This document shows positions 35,518 through 44,564 of a DNA stretch of 64,000 nt, in pieces. The stretch covers positions 124,001 to 188,000 of the forward strand of contig CAWBCI010000026.1 in assembly GCA_963787195.1 (NCBI GenBank), given 5' to 3'. The notes beneath the pieces were generated by a model. That model worked only from the letters and a program-made list of their open reading frames with translations, made no database searches and was not told where the DNA came from. Numbering within the stretch: the stretch's first letter is position 1; each line of letters starts with the position of its first letter. The translations under genes were made by a program, and so were the position numbers. The DNA comes from CAWBCI01 sp963787195 (lineage in GTDB: Bacteria; Bacteroidota; Bacteroidia; Bacteroidales; JAGOPY01).

Positions 35518-35525
35518 TAATTTTG
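35518..35525 (+). promoter_or_regulatory. -7 promoter box of the decarboxylase gene
   Basis: TAATTTTG (TAnnTTTG), 17 nt upstream of the ATG at 35543. Confidence 0.5.
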
Positions 35526-35542
35526 AAGAAATAAATATAAAT

Positions 35543-36979
35543 ATGACACCGGAGGAATTTAGAAAGTACGCGCATTTGATGGTGGATTGGATGGCCGATT
35601 ACCTTGAACAGGTAGAGAAATTCCCTGTAAAATCACAGGTAATGCCTGGAGATATCCTGAAACAACTTCCCGATAAGGCGCCTGAACAAGGGGAAGATAT
35701 GGAGAGCATCTTTTCCGATTTCCTGAAGATCATCTTGCCTGGCATGACCCACTGGCAGAGTCCTAATTTTTTCGGCTACTTCCCTGCTAATTCAAGTTAT
35801 CCATCGGTATTAGCTGAAATGCTGACAGCAACACTCGGGGCACAATGTATGAAGTGGGAAACTTCACCTGCTGCTGCTGAGCTGGAGGAGAAAGTCATGA
35901 ACTGGCTTAAGGAGATGTGCGGCCTGCCACATCATTTCCAGGGGGCAATCCAGGATTCGGCCTCCACAGCCACATTGGTTGCCATACTTTCGGCCCGGGA
36001 AAAACATTCGGATTACCAGGTCAATGAAAAGGGATTGAAATGGTTCGATAATTTCCGCGTTTATTGCTCGACCGAAACGCATTCATCTATAGAAAAAGCT
36101 GTGAAGATAGCAGGCATCGGAACACAGAACCTCGTGAAAATAGCCGTGGATGATGACCAGAGAATGAGTATCAGGGCGCTAAAAATGGCTATAGAATCGG
36201 ACCTGCAGGTGAACAACAAACCCCTGTGTGTGATAGCCACCCTGGGGACTACCGGTACTACCGCTGTGGATCCTTTGGAAGATATCGCCAGCCTCTGTTC
36301 CCGCTATGACATATGGCTGCACGTGGATGCGGCCTATGCCGGGAATGCCCTCATACTGCCCGAATATCGCTGGATGCTGAAGGGCATGGAATATGTCGAC
36401 AGTATAGTGTTCAACCCCCACAAGTGGATGTTCACCAACTTCGATTGCTCGGCTTATTTCGTGAAGGATAAATATACTCTTTTGAGGACTTTGCAAATCG
36501 TACCGGAATACCTGAGGACCAAAAACCAGGGCAAAGTGAATGACTATTGCGACTGGAGCGTTCCCCTGGGAAGACGTTTCAGAGCCCTGAAACTCTGGTT
36601 CGTGCTGCGTTCTTACGGATTGGAAGAACTTCAAAGAAAACTCCGCTATCATATCGAAATAGCCAATAAAATCTCAGATAAAATCCGGCAGCACCCTGAC
36701 TTCGAGCTGATGGCGCCTGTGAACTTTAACCTGGTCTGCTTTCGTTATAAACCTCAGGGGATAGAAGATACCAAGGCCCTTAATGAAGCCAACGAACTGC
36801 TGATGCACACGATAAACCAGAGTGGGAAAGCATTCTTCAGCCATACCCGCATTGGAGAAAGTTTTGTGATCCGGATGGTGACCGGGCAAACCAATGTAGA
36901 GCAAAGGCATGCCGACCAGGCCTGGAATCTGGTTCTGGAAACCGCTGCACAGATCCATATAGAAAACCCGGATGATTGA
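35543..36979 (+). CDS. PLP-dependent aromatic-L-amino-acid decarboxylase-like protein
   Basis: A 478-residue group II pyridoxal-phosphate decarboxylase. Family features are HWQSPNFFGYFPANSSYPS near the N-terminus, HVDAAYAGNALI with the PLP-interacting Asp, and NPHKWMFTNFDCSAYFV with the PLP-binding Lys. This is the tyrosine/tryptophan/DOPA decarboxylase branch; the actual amine made cannot be told from sequence. The cytoplasmic product is followed 39 bp later by the MEMO-like lipoprotein gene. Confidence 0.88.
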   Translation: MTPEEFRKYAHLMVDWMADYLEQVEKFPVKSQVMPGDILKQLPDKAPEQGEDMESIFSDFLKIILPGMTHWQSPNFFGYFPANSSYPSVLAEMLTATLGAQCMKWETSPAAAELEEKVMNWLKEMCGLPHHFQGAIQDSASTATLVAILSAREKHSDYQVNEKGLKWFDNFRVYCSTETHSSIEKAVKIAGIGTQNLVKIAVDDDQRMSIRALKMAIESDLQVNNKPLCVIATLGTTGTTAVDPLEDIASLCSRYDIWLHVDAAYAGNALILPEYRWMLKGMEYVDSIVFNPHKWMFTNFDCSAYFVKDKYTLLRTLQIVPEYLRTKNQGKVNDYCDWSVPLGRRFRALKLWFVLRSYGLEELQRKLRYHIEIANKISDKIRQHPDFELMAPVNFNLVCFRYKPQGIEDTKALNEANELLMHTINQSGKAFFSHTRIGESFVIRMVTGQTNVEQRHADQAWNLVLETAAQIHIENPDD

Positions 36980-37018
36980 GCGGGTTAGCCGATTCAATCT
37001 TACAAAAGTCCAAATAAG

Positions 37019-38110
37019 ATGAAAAAATTAGTCTTTCTCATCCTGCTCCTGCCTTTAATCTCCTGCCGGCCCGGGGCCGGCAAAATTGCCCGTGTCCGAC
37101 AGCCCGTTGATACCGTGGGCTTTGCAAGCCACGCCTGGCAGATGGATTCGCTGATGCATCGGATAAACCGGCAATATGACGGTTTGATGGACAGTATGCG
37201 GGAAAAAGCCGGCATAGAGAGCAATACCTCCTGGAGGCTAGCTATATCTCCTCACGATGATTACACCTACGTGGGGCCGCTCTACCCACTGGTGCTGCAA
37301 CCCCTGAAAGCCAAAACCGTCATCATGTTCGGAGTGGCCCATAAAGCACGCCTGTTGGGGCTGGAGAACAAGCTTGTTTTCGACACTTACCCTTATTGGA
37401 AAACACCTTACGGAGATTTGAAAATGACGGATTTGAGGGAGGATTTGATCCGGCTATTACCGAAGGATATTTACACGGTGAATGACAGCATGCAGGGCAT
37501 GGAACATTCCCTGGAAGCCATCGTGCCCTTTCTTCAGTATTATGACCGGAATGTGAAATTCATTCCCATACTCGTGCCTTACATGAGCTATGAGCGCATG
37601 GATTCGATCGCGAAGCCTTTGGCGAATGCCCTGGCTAAGCTGGTAAAAGAGAAAGGTCTGGAATGGGGCCGGGATTTTGCTATTGTAATATCTACTGATG
37701 CGGTGCATTACGGAGATGAGGACTGGGGCGGACAGAATTATGCCCCCTATGGAGCCGACAGCACCGGCTATCTCCGGGCCGTGCTGCATGAGCACGGGAT
37801 TATCGACACCTGCCTGAACGGGGAACTCAGCCCGGAAAAGATCCGGGACTTCTTTCAATATACAGTTAAAGAAAACAACTACAAAGATTACAAATGGACC
37901 TGGTGCGGGCGCTATTCTGTTCCGCTGGGATTGCTCACTGCATATTACCTGCAGAAAGACATGGGCGAAGACCCGCTGGAAGGTGTCTCAGTGGGCTATT
38001 TCACCAGTATCGATCATGATACCATACCTGTTCATGATATCGGTATGGGTGTGACGGCGCCGGCCAGATTAAGTCATTGGGTTGGCTACGCTGCGGAAGG
38101 ATACCGGTGA
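37019..38110 (+). CDS. MEMO1-like (AmmeMemoRadiSam B) lipoprotein
   Basis: A 363-residue protein of the MEMO1/AMMECR1-associated family. Metal-site motifs are visible: SPHDDYTYVG (where the family has PHxGYxYSG), FGVAHKAR, EHSLEAIVPFLQ and STDAVHYG. The family's usual Cys before the last His is Val here. The N-terminus is a lipoprotein signal (LPLISC, Cys16), so the protein is probably exported and lipidated, unlike most MEMO proteins. It may be co-transcribed with the decarboxylase. Confidence 0.8.
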   Translation: MKKLVFLILLLPLISCRPGAGKIARVRQPVDTVGFASHAWQMDSLMHRINRQYDGLMDSMREKAGIESNTSWRLAISPHDDYTYVGPLYPLVLQPLKAKTVIMFGVAHKARLLGLENKLVFDTYPYWKTPYGDLKMTDLREDLIRLLPKDIYTVNDSMQGMEHSLEAIVPFLQYYDRNVKFIPILVPYMSYERMDSIAKPLANALAKLVKEKGLEWGRDFAIVISTDAVHYGDEDWGGQNYAPYGADSTGYLRAVLHEHGIIDTCLNGELSPEKIRDFFQYTVKENNYKDYKWTWCGRYSVPLGLLTAYYLQKDMGEDPLEGVSVGYFTSIDHDTIPVHDIGMGVTAPARLSHWVGYAAEGYR

Positions 38111-38129
38111 TTTATATATCATTGAGCAT

Positions 38130-38900
38130 TTAGCATTTAACACTCAACGATTCCCTGACCACTTTCCGGTAGCTCCTCCCTATGTTTAATACAACATCAT
38201 CCACCGTAACTTCATCATAAGAAATGTTTTTTATTTTTTCTTTATTTATGATAAAAGAACGGTGGATCCTCAGGAAAATATCCGGTAATCGGGATGCCAG
38301 CTTGCTTATTTTTTCCTTGCTTACAATCTGATCATTCAGGGTGTTGATTTTAATATAATCGGAAAGGCTTTCGATATAGATGATATCGTCGTATGGTATC
38401 TTTACAATCTTCCGGTTGGACATGACTTCCAGGAAGGATTTCTTCATCTTTTCGTTTTCATCTTTCAATTGTTGAATTAACAGTCGATTCTCTCTTATCT
38501 GGTTTATTATTAATAAAAATGAGCCGATGAAAACGAGCAAGTACAGAATGACCGCCAGTAAGATGGTATCCCTGGCATTGGGGGGAAGGTGACCGTAACT
38601 GAATTTTGCCAGGTAAATAAAAGAGAACATTAACACGATCATTTCGAGATACAATGAAACAATGACCGTATAAAAGGTATACAGGCTGAACCTTAAAAAC
38701 CTTCTCTTTAAAAAATATTTAGGTACCAGGAAGTAATTGAAGAAATAGGAAGTTCCCAAAACAACAGGCAACAACATAGTGATGAAGAAAAAAGCGGCCG
38801 TTCCGCTTCCCCATGACGATCCGAAAACCAGTGTCAGGACTATAATCACAAGGATCCAGTAGGCAATATGATAATATGGATTGGATGAATTTTTGATCAT
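38130..38900 (-). CDS. Membrane-bound LytTR DNA-binding regulator
   Basis: A 256-residue protein with four hydrophobic segments (about residues 12-135), a coiled-coil linker (about 136-160) and a C-terminal LytTR DNA-binding domain (KIPYDDIIYIESLSDYIKI, FLRIHRSFIINKEKI). There is no receiver or kinase domain. The N-terminal part resembles the membrane region of LytS-type sensor kinases, so this looks like a one-component membrane regulator. It is divergent from the ExbB-like gene, its probable target. Confidence 0.85.
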   Translation of the reverse strand: MIKNSSNPYYHIAYWILVIIVLTLVFGSSWGSGTAAFFFITMLLPVVLGTSYFFNYFLVPKYFLKRRFLRFSLYTFYTVIVSLYLEMIVLMFSFIYLAKFSYGHLPPNARDTILLAVILYLLVFIGSFLLIINQIRENRLLIQQLKDENEKMKKSFLEVMSNRKIVKIPYDDIIYIESLSDYIKINTLNDQIVSKEKISKLASRLPDIFLRIHRSFIINKEKIKNISYDEVTVDDVVLNIGRSYRKVVRESLSVKC

Positions 38901-39051
38901 TTATCTTACTAATTTCACACTAAAATCGTTAAAAGTAATATAAGTTCAAATTTAAGTCGACATATGACATGTTAAGGACCGGATTTGACCTTGATAAAAC
39001 CCCTGGCAAACTATTAATTTGGCCTCAGTATTAATTTTAAAAAATATTGTT

Positions 39052-39435
39052 ATGAAAGAATTATTTTTTATGGGAGGCCCGGGTTTCATGGGGATTTTAA
39101 CAATACTGCTGATCATCATGGCGGCGTGGATCATTTATCATTTTATAAGGATATATGTCAAGAAACAAATTGATCCGGAAACTGCGCTTCGAAAACTTAA
39201 TTACGGAAGGGCCATCGGCTTGTTCGCGCTTATTACCGGTATCCTGGGACAGTTGATCGGATTATACCAGGCCTTTTCAGCCATACAAAGGGCCGGCGAC
39301 ATTTCCCCCTACCTGGTGTACGGTGGAATAAAAGTATCCATGATCTCAACACTATATGGGATTTTCATTTATCTGCTTTCTTTACTTCTTTGGTTTATAG
39401 CCAGCCAGATAATCGAGAACAAACTGAAAAATTAA
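39052..39435 (+). CDS. Small MotA/TolQ/ExbB-like membrane protein
   Basis: A 127-residue protein with three hydrophobic segments (about residues 10-30, 55-75 and 95-120). The GLFALITGILGQLIGLYQAF and GGIKVSMISTLYGIFIYL stretches resemble the conserved core of MotA/TolQ/ExbB proton-channel subunits. The start at 39052 is preferred to an upstream in-frame TTG at 39019, because the conserved MKELFFMGGPGFMG begins there. No ExbD/TolR partner is adjacent. It is divergent from the LytTR regulator. Confidence 0.75.
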   Translation: MKELFFMGGPGFMGILTILLIIMAAWIIYHFIRIYVKKQIDPETALRKLNYGRAIGLFALITGILGQLIGLYQAFSAIQRAGDISPYLVYGGIKVSMISTLYGIFIYLLSLLLWFIASQIIENKLKN

Positions 39436-39458
39436 ATGGGATGGTGTGGCAGAATATG

Positions 39459-39504
39459 ATTTCAGAATTCAGATTTCAGACGTCTGAAATCTGAATTCTG
39501 AAAT
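39459..39504. repeat. 46-bp perfect palindrome
   Basis: Two 23-nt arms meet at the centre (between 39481 and 39482) with no spacer and no mismatch. It is built from TTTCAGA/TCTGAAA units. It lies between the convergent ExbB-like and beta-barrel genes. It could form a cruciform, or a hairpin in either transcript, but no T run follows. Confidence 0.85.
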
Positions 39505-39515
39505 GTGCTTTGTAA

Positions 39516-40142
39516 CTACTTCCTCAATTTAAAATCGATCCCAAACATCTGGTATCCCAGCACAAAACCATTATTTCCGAAATACAGGCTGAGGGGGCGG
39601 ATCTCAAAGGCAAGCCGCCTATTTTCAGGGGCTATTCGTATTGCCAGGGAGGCCCCTGCCCCAACATATAATAACCTGAAATATTCTGAACTGCTATTGT
39701 TTTCCTGGTGCCATCCGCCGGTCCCCAGTATTCCCCTTGAATAATTTACAAAGATGCCTCCTGTAGTAACCAATGATACGGCCCTGTTTTTCAGCAGATC
39801 ATAATGAAGGTTCAATCCAAAGCTCGTGGATCTGTAAAACTGGTCCCTGACATCGGTCATGATCAGGGGGCTAAAACCCCCGAATGTAATATTGGGATTT
39901 ATCCTTAACCTTTCCTTTTCCCCCAAACTTTTCTGCCATCCTATGGAATAAACCAATCCAAATCCCATTTCCTTCCGGCCTTCATTGTAGCCTATGCCCA
40001 ATCCCGTTCGTATGGAGGACTTTCTGAATTCGTATTCCTGAGAATATGTTACTCTAAAAGCCGTAAAGAAAATGAGTAAAAAGAAAAGCAAGGTTTTAAG
40101 CCCGCTACTGTTGCTTATCCATTTTTGGTAATCTTTATTCAT
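39516..40142 (-). CDS. Predicted outer-membrane beta-barrel protein
   Basis: A 208-residue exported protein. A hydrophobic signal region (about 15-34) is followed by alternating amphipathic strands rich in Gly and aromatic residues (for example GLGIGYNEG, GFGLVYSIGWQ, YVGAGASLAIRI). The C-terminus IDFKLRK resembles a barrel end. No specific family was recognised. It is probably paired with the next gene, of similar design. Confidence 0.68.
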   Translation of the reverse strand: MNKDYQKWISNSSGLKTLLFFLLIFFTAFRVTYSQEYEFRKSSIRTGLGIGYNEGRKEMGFGLVYSIGWQKSLGEKERLRINPNITFGGFSPLIMTDVRDQFYRSTSFGLNLHYDLLKNRAVSLVTTGGIFVNYSRGILGTGGWHQENNSSSEYFRLLYVGAGASLAIRIAPENRRLAFEIRPLSLYFGNNGFVLGYQMFGIDFKLRK

Positions 40143-40171
40143 GAGATTTTCTTTTATCTTTCATCAATCTC

Positions 40172-40202
40172 CCTCTACACTCTACACTCTACACTCTACA
40201 CT
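40172..40202. repeat. Tandem CTCTACA repeat
   Basis: Four and a half head-to-tail copies of the 7-bp unit CTCTACA, ending at the stop codon of the next gene on the minus strand. Confidence 0.7.
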
Positions 40203-40806
40203 AAAATTCATGGTGGTAACCGATTGAAAAGGTTATCGGCGCGGGTTCGGTGATATCAGTAATGCGTGGATCATTCTTCATCCGCTTATAATCATCATCA
40301 AAATCAGGGTCCCTGAATAAATAGTCCAACTCTATATCGAAGCCGTTCTTCTTACTTGTTCCGAACCTAAGCTGACCGACTAAACCAGCAGAGAATCCTT
40401 TGTAGATTTTGTTGTACTCAGATCCTACACTAGTGCCTTTCAAATCATTTTCTATAAGAATCTCCGAATTTGTGCCGTACATCACTTTACCGGCCAGCCG
40501 GAAGGATTTGAGGGTTGTTTTGGGAATAATATATCCCAGTGCCCCTATCTGCCATCCAAAACCAATCAAGTAATATCCTCCTGAAACAAAAAAGCCCAGA
40601 CGCTCAATAGGCGAAACTTCAAATTTAGCACCAAGGAAGCCTCCGTAATCAATCCCATAACCAAATCCTATGTCATACATATGATGAAGGCTTATTTTCT
40701 CCTGCTTTTGAGGGTTTATTTCATCCCTCACCTTTATCTGGGGAAAGACAAACAAAGGCAGCAAAAAAAAGCACACTATGAACGCGAAATTTTTTGTAAG
40801 TCTCAT
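40201..40806 (-). CDS. Predicted outer-membrane beta-barrel protein
   Basis: A 201-residue exported protein. A signal peptide (about 1-22) precedes a series of Gly/aromatic-rich strands (GFGYGIDYGGFLGAKFEV, LGFFVSGGYYLIGFGWQIG) and a C-terminal aromatic strand (ITFSIGYHHEF). It is similar in design to its downstream neighbour and probably sits in the outer membrane. No family was recognised. Confidence 0.68.
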   Translation of the reverse strand: MRLTKNFAFIVCFFLLPLFVFPQIKVRDEINPQKQEKISLHHMYDIGFGYGIDYGGFLGAKFEVSPIERLGFFVSGGYYLIGFGWQIGALGYIIPKTTLKSFRLAGKVMYGTNSEILIENDLKGTSVGSEYNKIYKGFSAGLVGQLRFGTSKKNGFDIELDYLFRDPDFDDDYKRMKNDPRITDITEPAPITFSIGYHHEF

Positions 40807-40935
40807 GGCAAAATGATTTTTATAAGATTTCTTTACAAGTTTAAAAAATCATTCTTTATAGATGAAGTAAAATGACAATTTAGATTTTGTAAAAATAGGC
40901 CTCCTTTAATTATCTGAATTTTTGATCAAAATGCC

Positions 40936-40943
40936 TACTTTTG
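40936..40943 (+). promoter_or_regulatory. Candidate -7 box of menG
   Basis: TACTTTTG matches TAnnTTTG and lies 20 nt upstream of the preferred menG start at 40964. Confidence 0.4.
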
Positions 40944-40963
40944 ACTTTTCTAATTATCAATTT

Positions 40964-41698
40964 ATGTCAGATAAGAATCCGGGTGTAAAAGCCGGGGCGC
41001 CGAGGCCCTTACATAAGATATTTACGGAGGTGCCCGGGCAGTACGATCTTATAAACCGACTTTTTACACTTCGCCTGGATGAGAGCTGGAGGAAGAAAGC
41101 GGTGAAAGAATGCCTGGCAGATAAGCCTCAACGGATCATGGACCTATGCACCGGCACGGGCGACCTGGCCATGCGGCTTTCCAGGAACTCTTCCAATGGC
41201 ACCCAAATTACCGGCTATGATTACAGCCCCCCCATGCTGGAAATCGCGAAAGAAAAAGTCTCTAAAGCCGGTTTGCAGAATATCCGCCTGGTTCATGGGG
41301 ATGCGGCAGACATGCCCTTTGATGACGGACAATTTGATACCATCGGTATAGCTTTTGCATTCCGCAACCTGACTTATAAAAACCCGGATACACCTAAATT
41401 CCTCGCGGAGATCAACCGGGTGCTCAGGAAAGGAGGGCGCTTTGTCATAGTCGAGAGCAGCCAGCCTGCTTCCCCGATTATGAAAGCCCTCAGCCGGATC
41501 TATACCAAAATTATTGTCTACCGCCTGGGCAGCCTCATTTCCGGGAACAAGGCAGCTTACCGCTACCTGGCCTATTCCGTCATAAATTATTATAAACCTG
41601 AAGAAATTGTGGCCTTGCTGAAACAATACGGATTCAGCCAGATTAGCTATAAACGATTATTCGGCGGGGTTGCCGCCATACATACAGCCATCAAATGA
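40964..41698 (+). CDS. menG: Demethylmenaquinone methyltransferase
   Basis: SAM-dependent C-methyltransferase of the UbiE/MenG family, last step of menaquinone synthesis. Family features are YDLINRLFTLRLDESWRK, the SAM loop DLCTGTGDLAMRL, GYDYSPPMLEIA, and GIAFAFRNL. An upstream in-frame ATG (40931) has a TACTTTTG promoter-like box (40936-40943) directly after it, so the start at 40964 (244 residues, usual family length) is preferred. It is followed by a 4-bp overlap with crcB. Confidence 0.93.
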   Translation: MSDKNPGVKAGAPRPLHKIFTEVPGQYDLINRLFTLRLDESWRKKAVKECLADKPQRIMDLCTGTGDLAMRLSRNSSNGTQITGYDYSPPMLEIAKEKVSKAGLQNIRLVHGDAADMPFDDGQFDTIGIAFAFRNLTYKNPDTPKFLAEINRVLRKGGRFVIVESSQPASPIMKALSRIYTKIIVYRLGSLISGNKAAYRYLAYSVINYYKPEEIVALLKQYGFSQISYKRLFGGVAAIHTAIK

Positions 41699-42081
41699 AA
41701 CTTATCATGCTGCTTAGCGGTGGTGCCATCGGAACGGTATTGAGATACCTGGTTTCAGGCTACAGCCATCGCATATTCGAGACGACTTTTCCCCTGGGGA
41801 CACTCGTGGTGAACCTGGTCGGTTCTTTTCTGATCGGCCTCACCTGGGGACTGACCGAAAGCCAGAATTTTTCGCCCAACCTGAAAGCATTCATATTTAT
41901 CGGCATATTCGGCGGATTCACTACCTTTTCATCCTTTTCGCTGGAGACCCTTGAACTGATCCGCAGCGGTGCTGCAGGTTTAGGTATCCTGAACATCCTG
42001 CTGAGTAATATCCTGGGGCTGGGACTAGTGTTTTTAGGATTGATTTCCGGTAAGGCTATTGTTCAACTCATTAAATTATGA
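41695..42081 (+). CDS. crcB: Fluoride channel CrcB
   Basis: A 128-residue four-TM membrane protein that exports fluoride (Fluc family). Signatures are GAIGTVLRYLVS near the N-terminus, GTLVVNLVGSFLIG, and GFTTFSSFSLET with the fluoride-pore Phe and Thr residues. The start overlaps the menG stop by 4 bp (ATGA), suggesting translational coupling. No fluoride riboswitch was recognised upstream. Confidence 0.93.
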   Translation: MKLIMLLSGGAIGTVLRYLVSGYSHRIFETTFPLGTLVVNLVGSFLIGLTWGLTESQNFSPNLKAFIFIGIFGGFTTFSSFSLETLELIRSGAAGLGILNILLSNILGLGLVFLGLISGKAIVQLIKL

Positions 42082-42085
42082 TCTT

Positions 42086-42433
42086 ATGAAACTTCCGCAA
42101 GAAGGCACGCTATTGCGCATCTTTATAGGTGAAGATGACCGCTATCAAGGGAAACCCCTTTACGAAGCCATCGTGATGAGAGCCCGGGAACTGCAGTTTG
42201 CAGGGGCTACCGTGATTCGAGGGATAATGGGCTTCGGAGCCGAGAGCCGCATACATACCGCCAAAGTCCTTAGGCTATCGGAAGACCTGCCCATCATTAT
42301 CGAAATCATCGACACCCGCGACAAGATCGATGAGATCATTCCTTTCCTGGACGAAACCGTAAAAGAAGGCCTCATAACCCTGGAAAAAGTTCAGGTAATA
42401 AAGTACCGGCACAGTAAGAGCGAGCTGGATTGA
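42086..42433 (+). CDS. DUF190 protein
   Basis: A 115-residue cytoplasmic protein of the DUF190 family (PII-like fold), often encoded next to crcB. Features are LRIFIGEDDRYQGKPLYEAIV and GATVIRGIMGFGAESRIH. The start at 42086 is 4 bp after the crcB stop. A role in fluoride response is inferred from this known gene association, not shown. Confidence 0.88.
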   Translation: MKLPQEGTLLRIFIGEDDRYQGKPLYEAIVMRARELQFAGATVIRGIMGFGAESRIHTAKVLRLSEDLPIIIEIIDTRDKIDEIIPFLDETVKEGLITLEKVQVIKYRHSKSELD

Positions 42434-42450
42434 ACTTTGAGTATTGAACC

Positions 42451-43383
42451 TTAAACCGTAACTTTCTTCTCTTCCGGCAAAATGCTCAGTTCAACCAATT
42501 GTCCGCGGCGGATAAGCGTTATGGTTGTAAGCTGAAAGATATTTTCATTAGTCAGCATTTTAAAAAGGTTTGATGAGCTGGTAACCCTTTCTCCGGAAAA
42601 ATACACTATGATATCTCCTTCCTGCAGTCCGGCTTTTTGCGCGGGGGAATTGCCTTCCACACTAATGATCAACAGTCCTTTATTTGCTTCAAGCTTATGA
42701 TAGTTACGGACTCTCGGATGGATCTCTATCTCCTGCATCATAATGCCCAAATAGCCTTTTCTGATTTTACCATATTCTATAAGTTGCCGGGCCACTTCCT
42801 TGGCAGTGTTGATATCGATGGCGAAGCTCAGTCCGTGCGCTCCCATGATGATGGCGGTATTAATTCCCACCACCTCGCCATCTGAATTGATCAGCGGTCC
42901 CCCGGAGTTACCGGGGTTAAGGGCCGCGTCGGTTTGCAACACATTGTCGATAAACTGCCCCTGTGGAGTGCGTAAAGTCCTCCCCACGCCGCTAAGTATG
43001 CCACTTGAAACCGAATGCTGGTATCCCAGCGGGTTTCCGATGGCTATCAGGAGTTGCCCAATCTGCAATTCATGGGAATCGCCCAGTTTGGCCACCGAAT
43101 AACCCTCACCGTAAATCTTGAGGATGGCTATATCGGTGTCAGGGTCCCGGCCGATGACATCGGCCGTATATTCAGAACCATCCAGTATGGTTACCTTGAT
43201 CGTTCCTTTGAGAGCTATCACATGCGAATTGGTAAAAACCATGCCATCACTGGAAAAGATAAAGCCTGAGCCGGAACCGACCAGGAAATCCTTCCCGTTC
43301 CTTTTATCTATAAGATCTACCCTGACAACTGCATTCTTTACCTGGTTTATTGCATTTATAATAATGCTTGAAAAACTGTCCAT
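42451..43383 (-). CDS. HtrA/DegP-like serine protease without signal peptide
   Basis: A 310-residue trypsin-fold protease with one PDZ domain. The triad is His in TNSHVI, Asp in PDTDIAIL and Ser in NPGNSGGPL. The PDZ domain (about residues 205-300) has GLLIISVEGNSPAQKAGLQEGDII. The N-terminus (MDSFSSIIINAINQVKNAVV) is not a signal peptide or TM segment, and there is room only for the 43383 start. The protein may be cytoplasmic, unlike classic periplasmic HtrA. Confidence 0.88.
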   Translation of the reverse strand: MDSFSSIIINAINQVKNAVVRVDLIDKRNGKDFLVGSGSGFIFSSDGMVFTNSHVIALKGTIKVTILDGSEYTADVIGRDPDTDIAILKIYGEGYSVAKLGDSHELQIGQLLIAIGNPLGYQHSVSSGILSGVGRTLRTPQGQFIDNVLQTDAALNPGNSGGPLINSDGEVVGINTAIIMGAHGLSFAIDINTAKEVARQLIEYGKIRKGYLGIMMQEIEIHPRVRNYHKLEANKGLLIISVEGNSPAQKAGLQEGDIIVYFSGERVTSSSNLFKMLTNENIFQLTTITLIRRGQLVELSILPEEKKVTV

Positions 43384-43845
43384 TTATTTCCTTTCTTCAA
43401 AATAAAAAGAAAGCTTATCAAGAATTGAACCAGAGGGCATGTTGTCATTGAGGAAGGAACAATTGACAGGTGGAACAGTGGAAAGGTGGAAAAGTGATAA
43501 GGTGATATGGTGGAATTGTATCTAAGGAGGGACTCCCGTATTTCCGTAAGTTCCGGAGGGAGGACGCAAAATCCAGTTCAAAGTTCAAAATTCAAAGTGA
43601 AGAGTTTAAGTTGATTAGTTATTAAGTTTTGTCTGGTGCTTGGTAGGAATAGAAACACAATATCAGCTGAACACACGTACTTCGTCCTTAAAGGACGGCA
43701 CAACAATAGCCCCGGCCTTAGGGCCGGGGGCTTGAATGAACCAGTCCGTACCCCATCCCGAAGGGACAACACGACATAGGCCCGGGCCTTAAAAGTTGGT
43801 TCTCCTGATATTTTTATTCAGGAAAATTTAAAGAAACAATAAGCT
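43384..43845. repeat. Repeat-rich intergenic region
   Basis: No gene seen. It contains a GTGGAAAAGTGATAAGGTG low-complexity stretch (about 43470-43510), copy 1 of the 112-bp direct repeat (43573-43684), and degenerate hairpin units of the CCTTAAAGG(A)-CACAA-ATAGCCC type near 43684 and 43755. Confidence 0.6.
43573..43684 (+). repeat. 112-bp direct repeat, copy 1
   Basis: Matches 44565-44676 over 112 bp with 4 mismatches. It starts CCAGTTCAAAG and ends CGTACTTCG. The two copies are 992 bp apart and flank the small membrane protein gene. Confidence 0.9.
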
Positions 43846-44151
43846 CTATAAGAAAGCTGCTGCCCCTCCTAAAACAGCACCAAAAACAGTAATTAGTAAA
43901 ATAATCCCTATTAATGAAATCACTAATCCTGCAATGGCTAATCCTTTTGGCTGTTTAAATACACCAACAAAAGATAATATTAGCCCTAACAACCATAGGA
44001 CCCAACCTAAAAAAGGGACCCAACCTAAAAATATTGCGATTAGAGCCAGAACAAAACCAGCAGTTCCAACACCATTCGATCGCTTATCAGTCTGATTAAT
44101 AATCACTGTCTGTCCAGATTGACTTTGTGGGTTTAGAGTATCATTCATCAT
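43846..44151 (-). CDS. Small DUF4190-like membrane protein
   Basis: A 101-residue protein with a hydrophilic N-terminus (about 1-28) and two or three hydrophobic segments in the Gly/Leu/Ile-rich part (GFVLALIAIFLGWVPFLGWV, LAIAGLVISLIGIILLITVF). It resembles DUF4190-type membrane proteins. Function unknown. The gene lies inside a segment flanked by 112-bp direct repeats. Confidence 0.72.
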   Translation of the reverse strand: MMNDTLNPQSQSGQTVIINQTDKRSNGVGTAGFVLALIAIFLGWVPFLGWVLWLLGLILSFVGVFKQPKGLAIAGLVISLIGIILLITVFGAVLGGAAAFL

Positions 44152-44564
44152 TTTTACTTTATTTAGTATTTCCTACTCGTATGGCTTTTCGGAATACGCC
44201 CCGTTTATTGATGTGGTCGCTGGACTCCACTTCCTTTTAATTTCATGTCGGCTGTCTCAAACTTTCCTAAAAGGATTGAGTATATGTACAGGCTACAATT
44301 ATTTTGCTTATATCTATGTTAAGAATTAGTAATGATTTTTTGGAAGAAGACTTGACAGCACTTATAGTTTCAGCCTTAGTAAATGTTTTTGGCTTGGTTT
44401 TTTCACAAGCTAAATTTCAAAATTATTTTTTGAAATTCCAAATTTAATTAGATAAAAGTTGAATTATATTTTGCTGATGGCAGATTTAAGAGTTCCGTCC
44501 TAAGAAAATGGCACAACAATAGACCCCCTTGAATTTTATAGCCCTTAAAGGAGCGACACAAATC

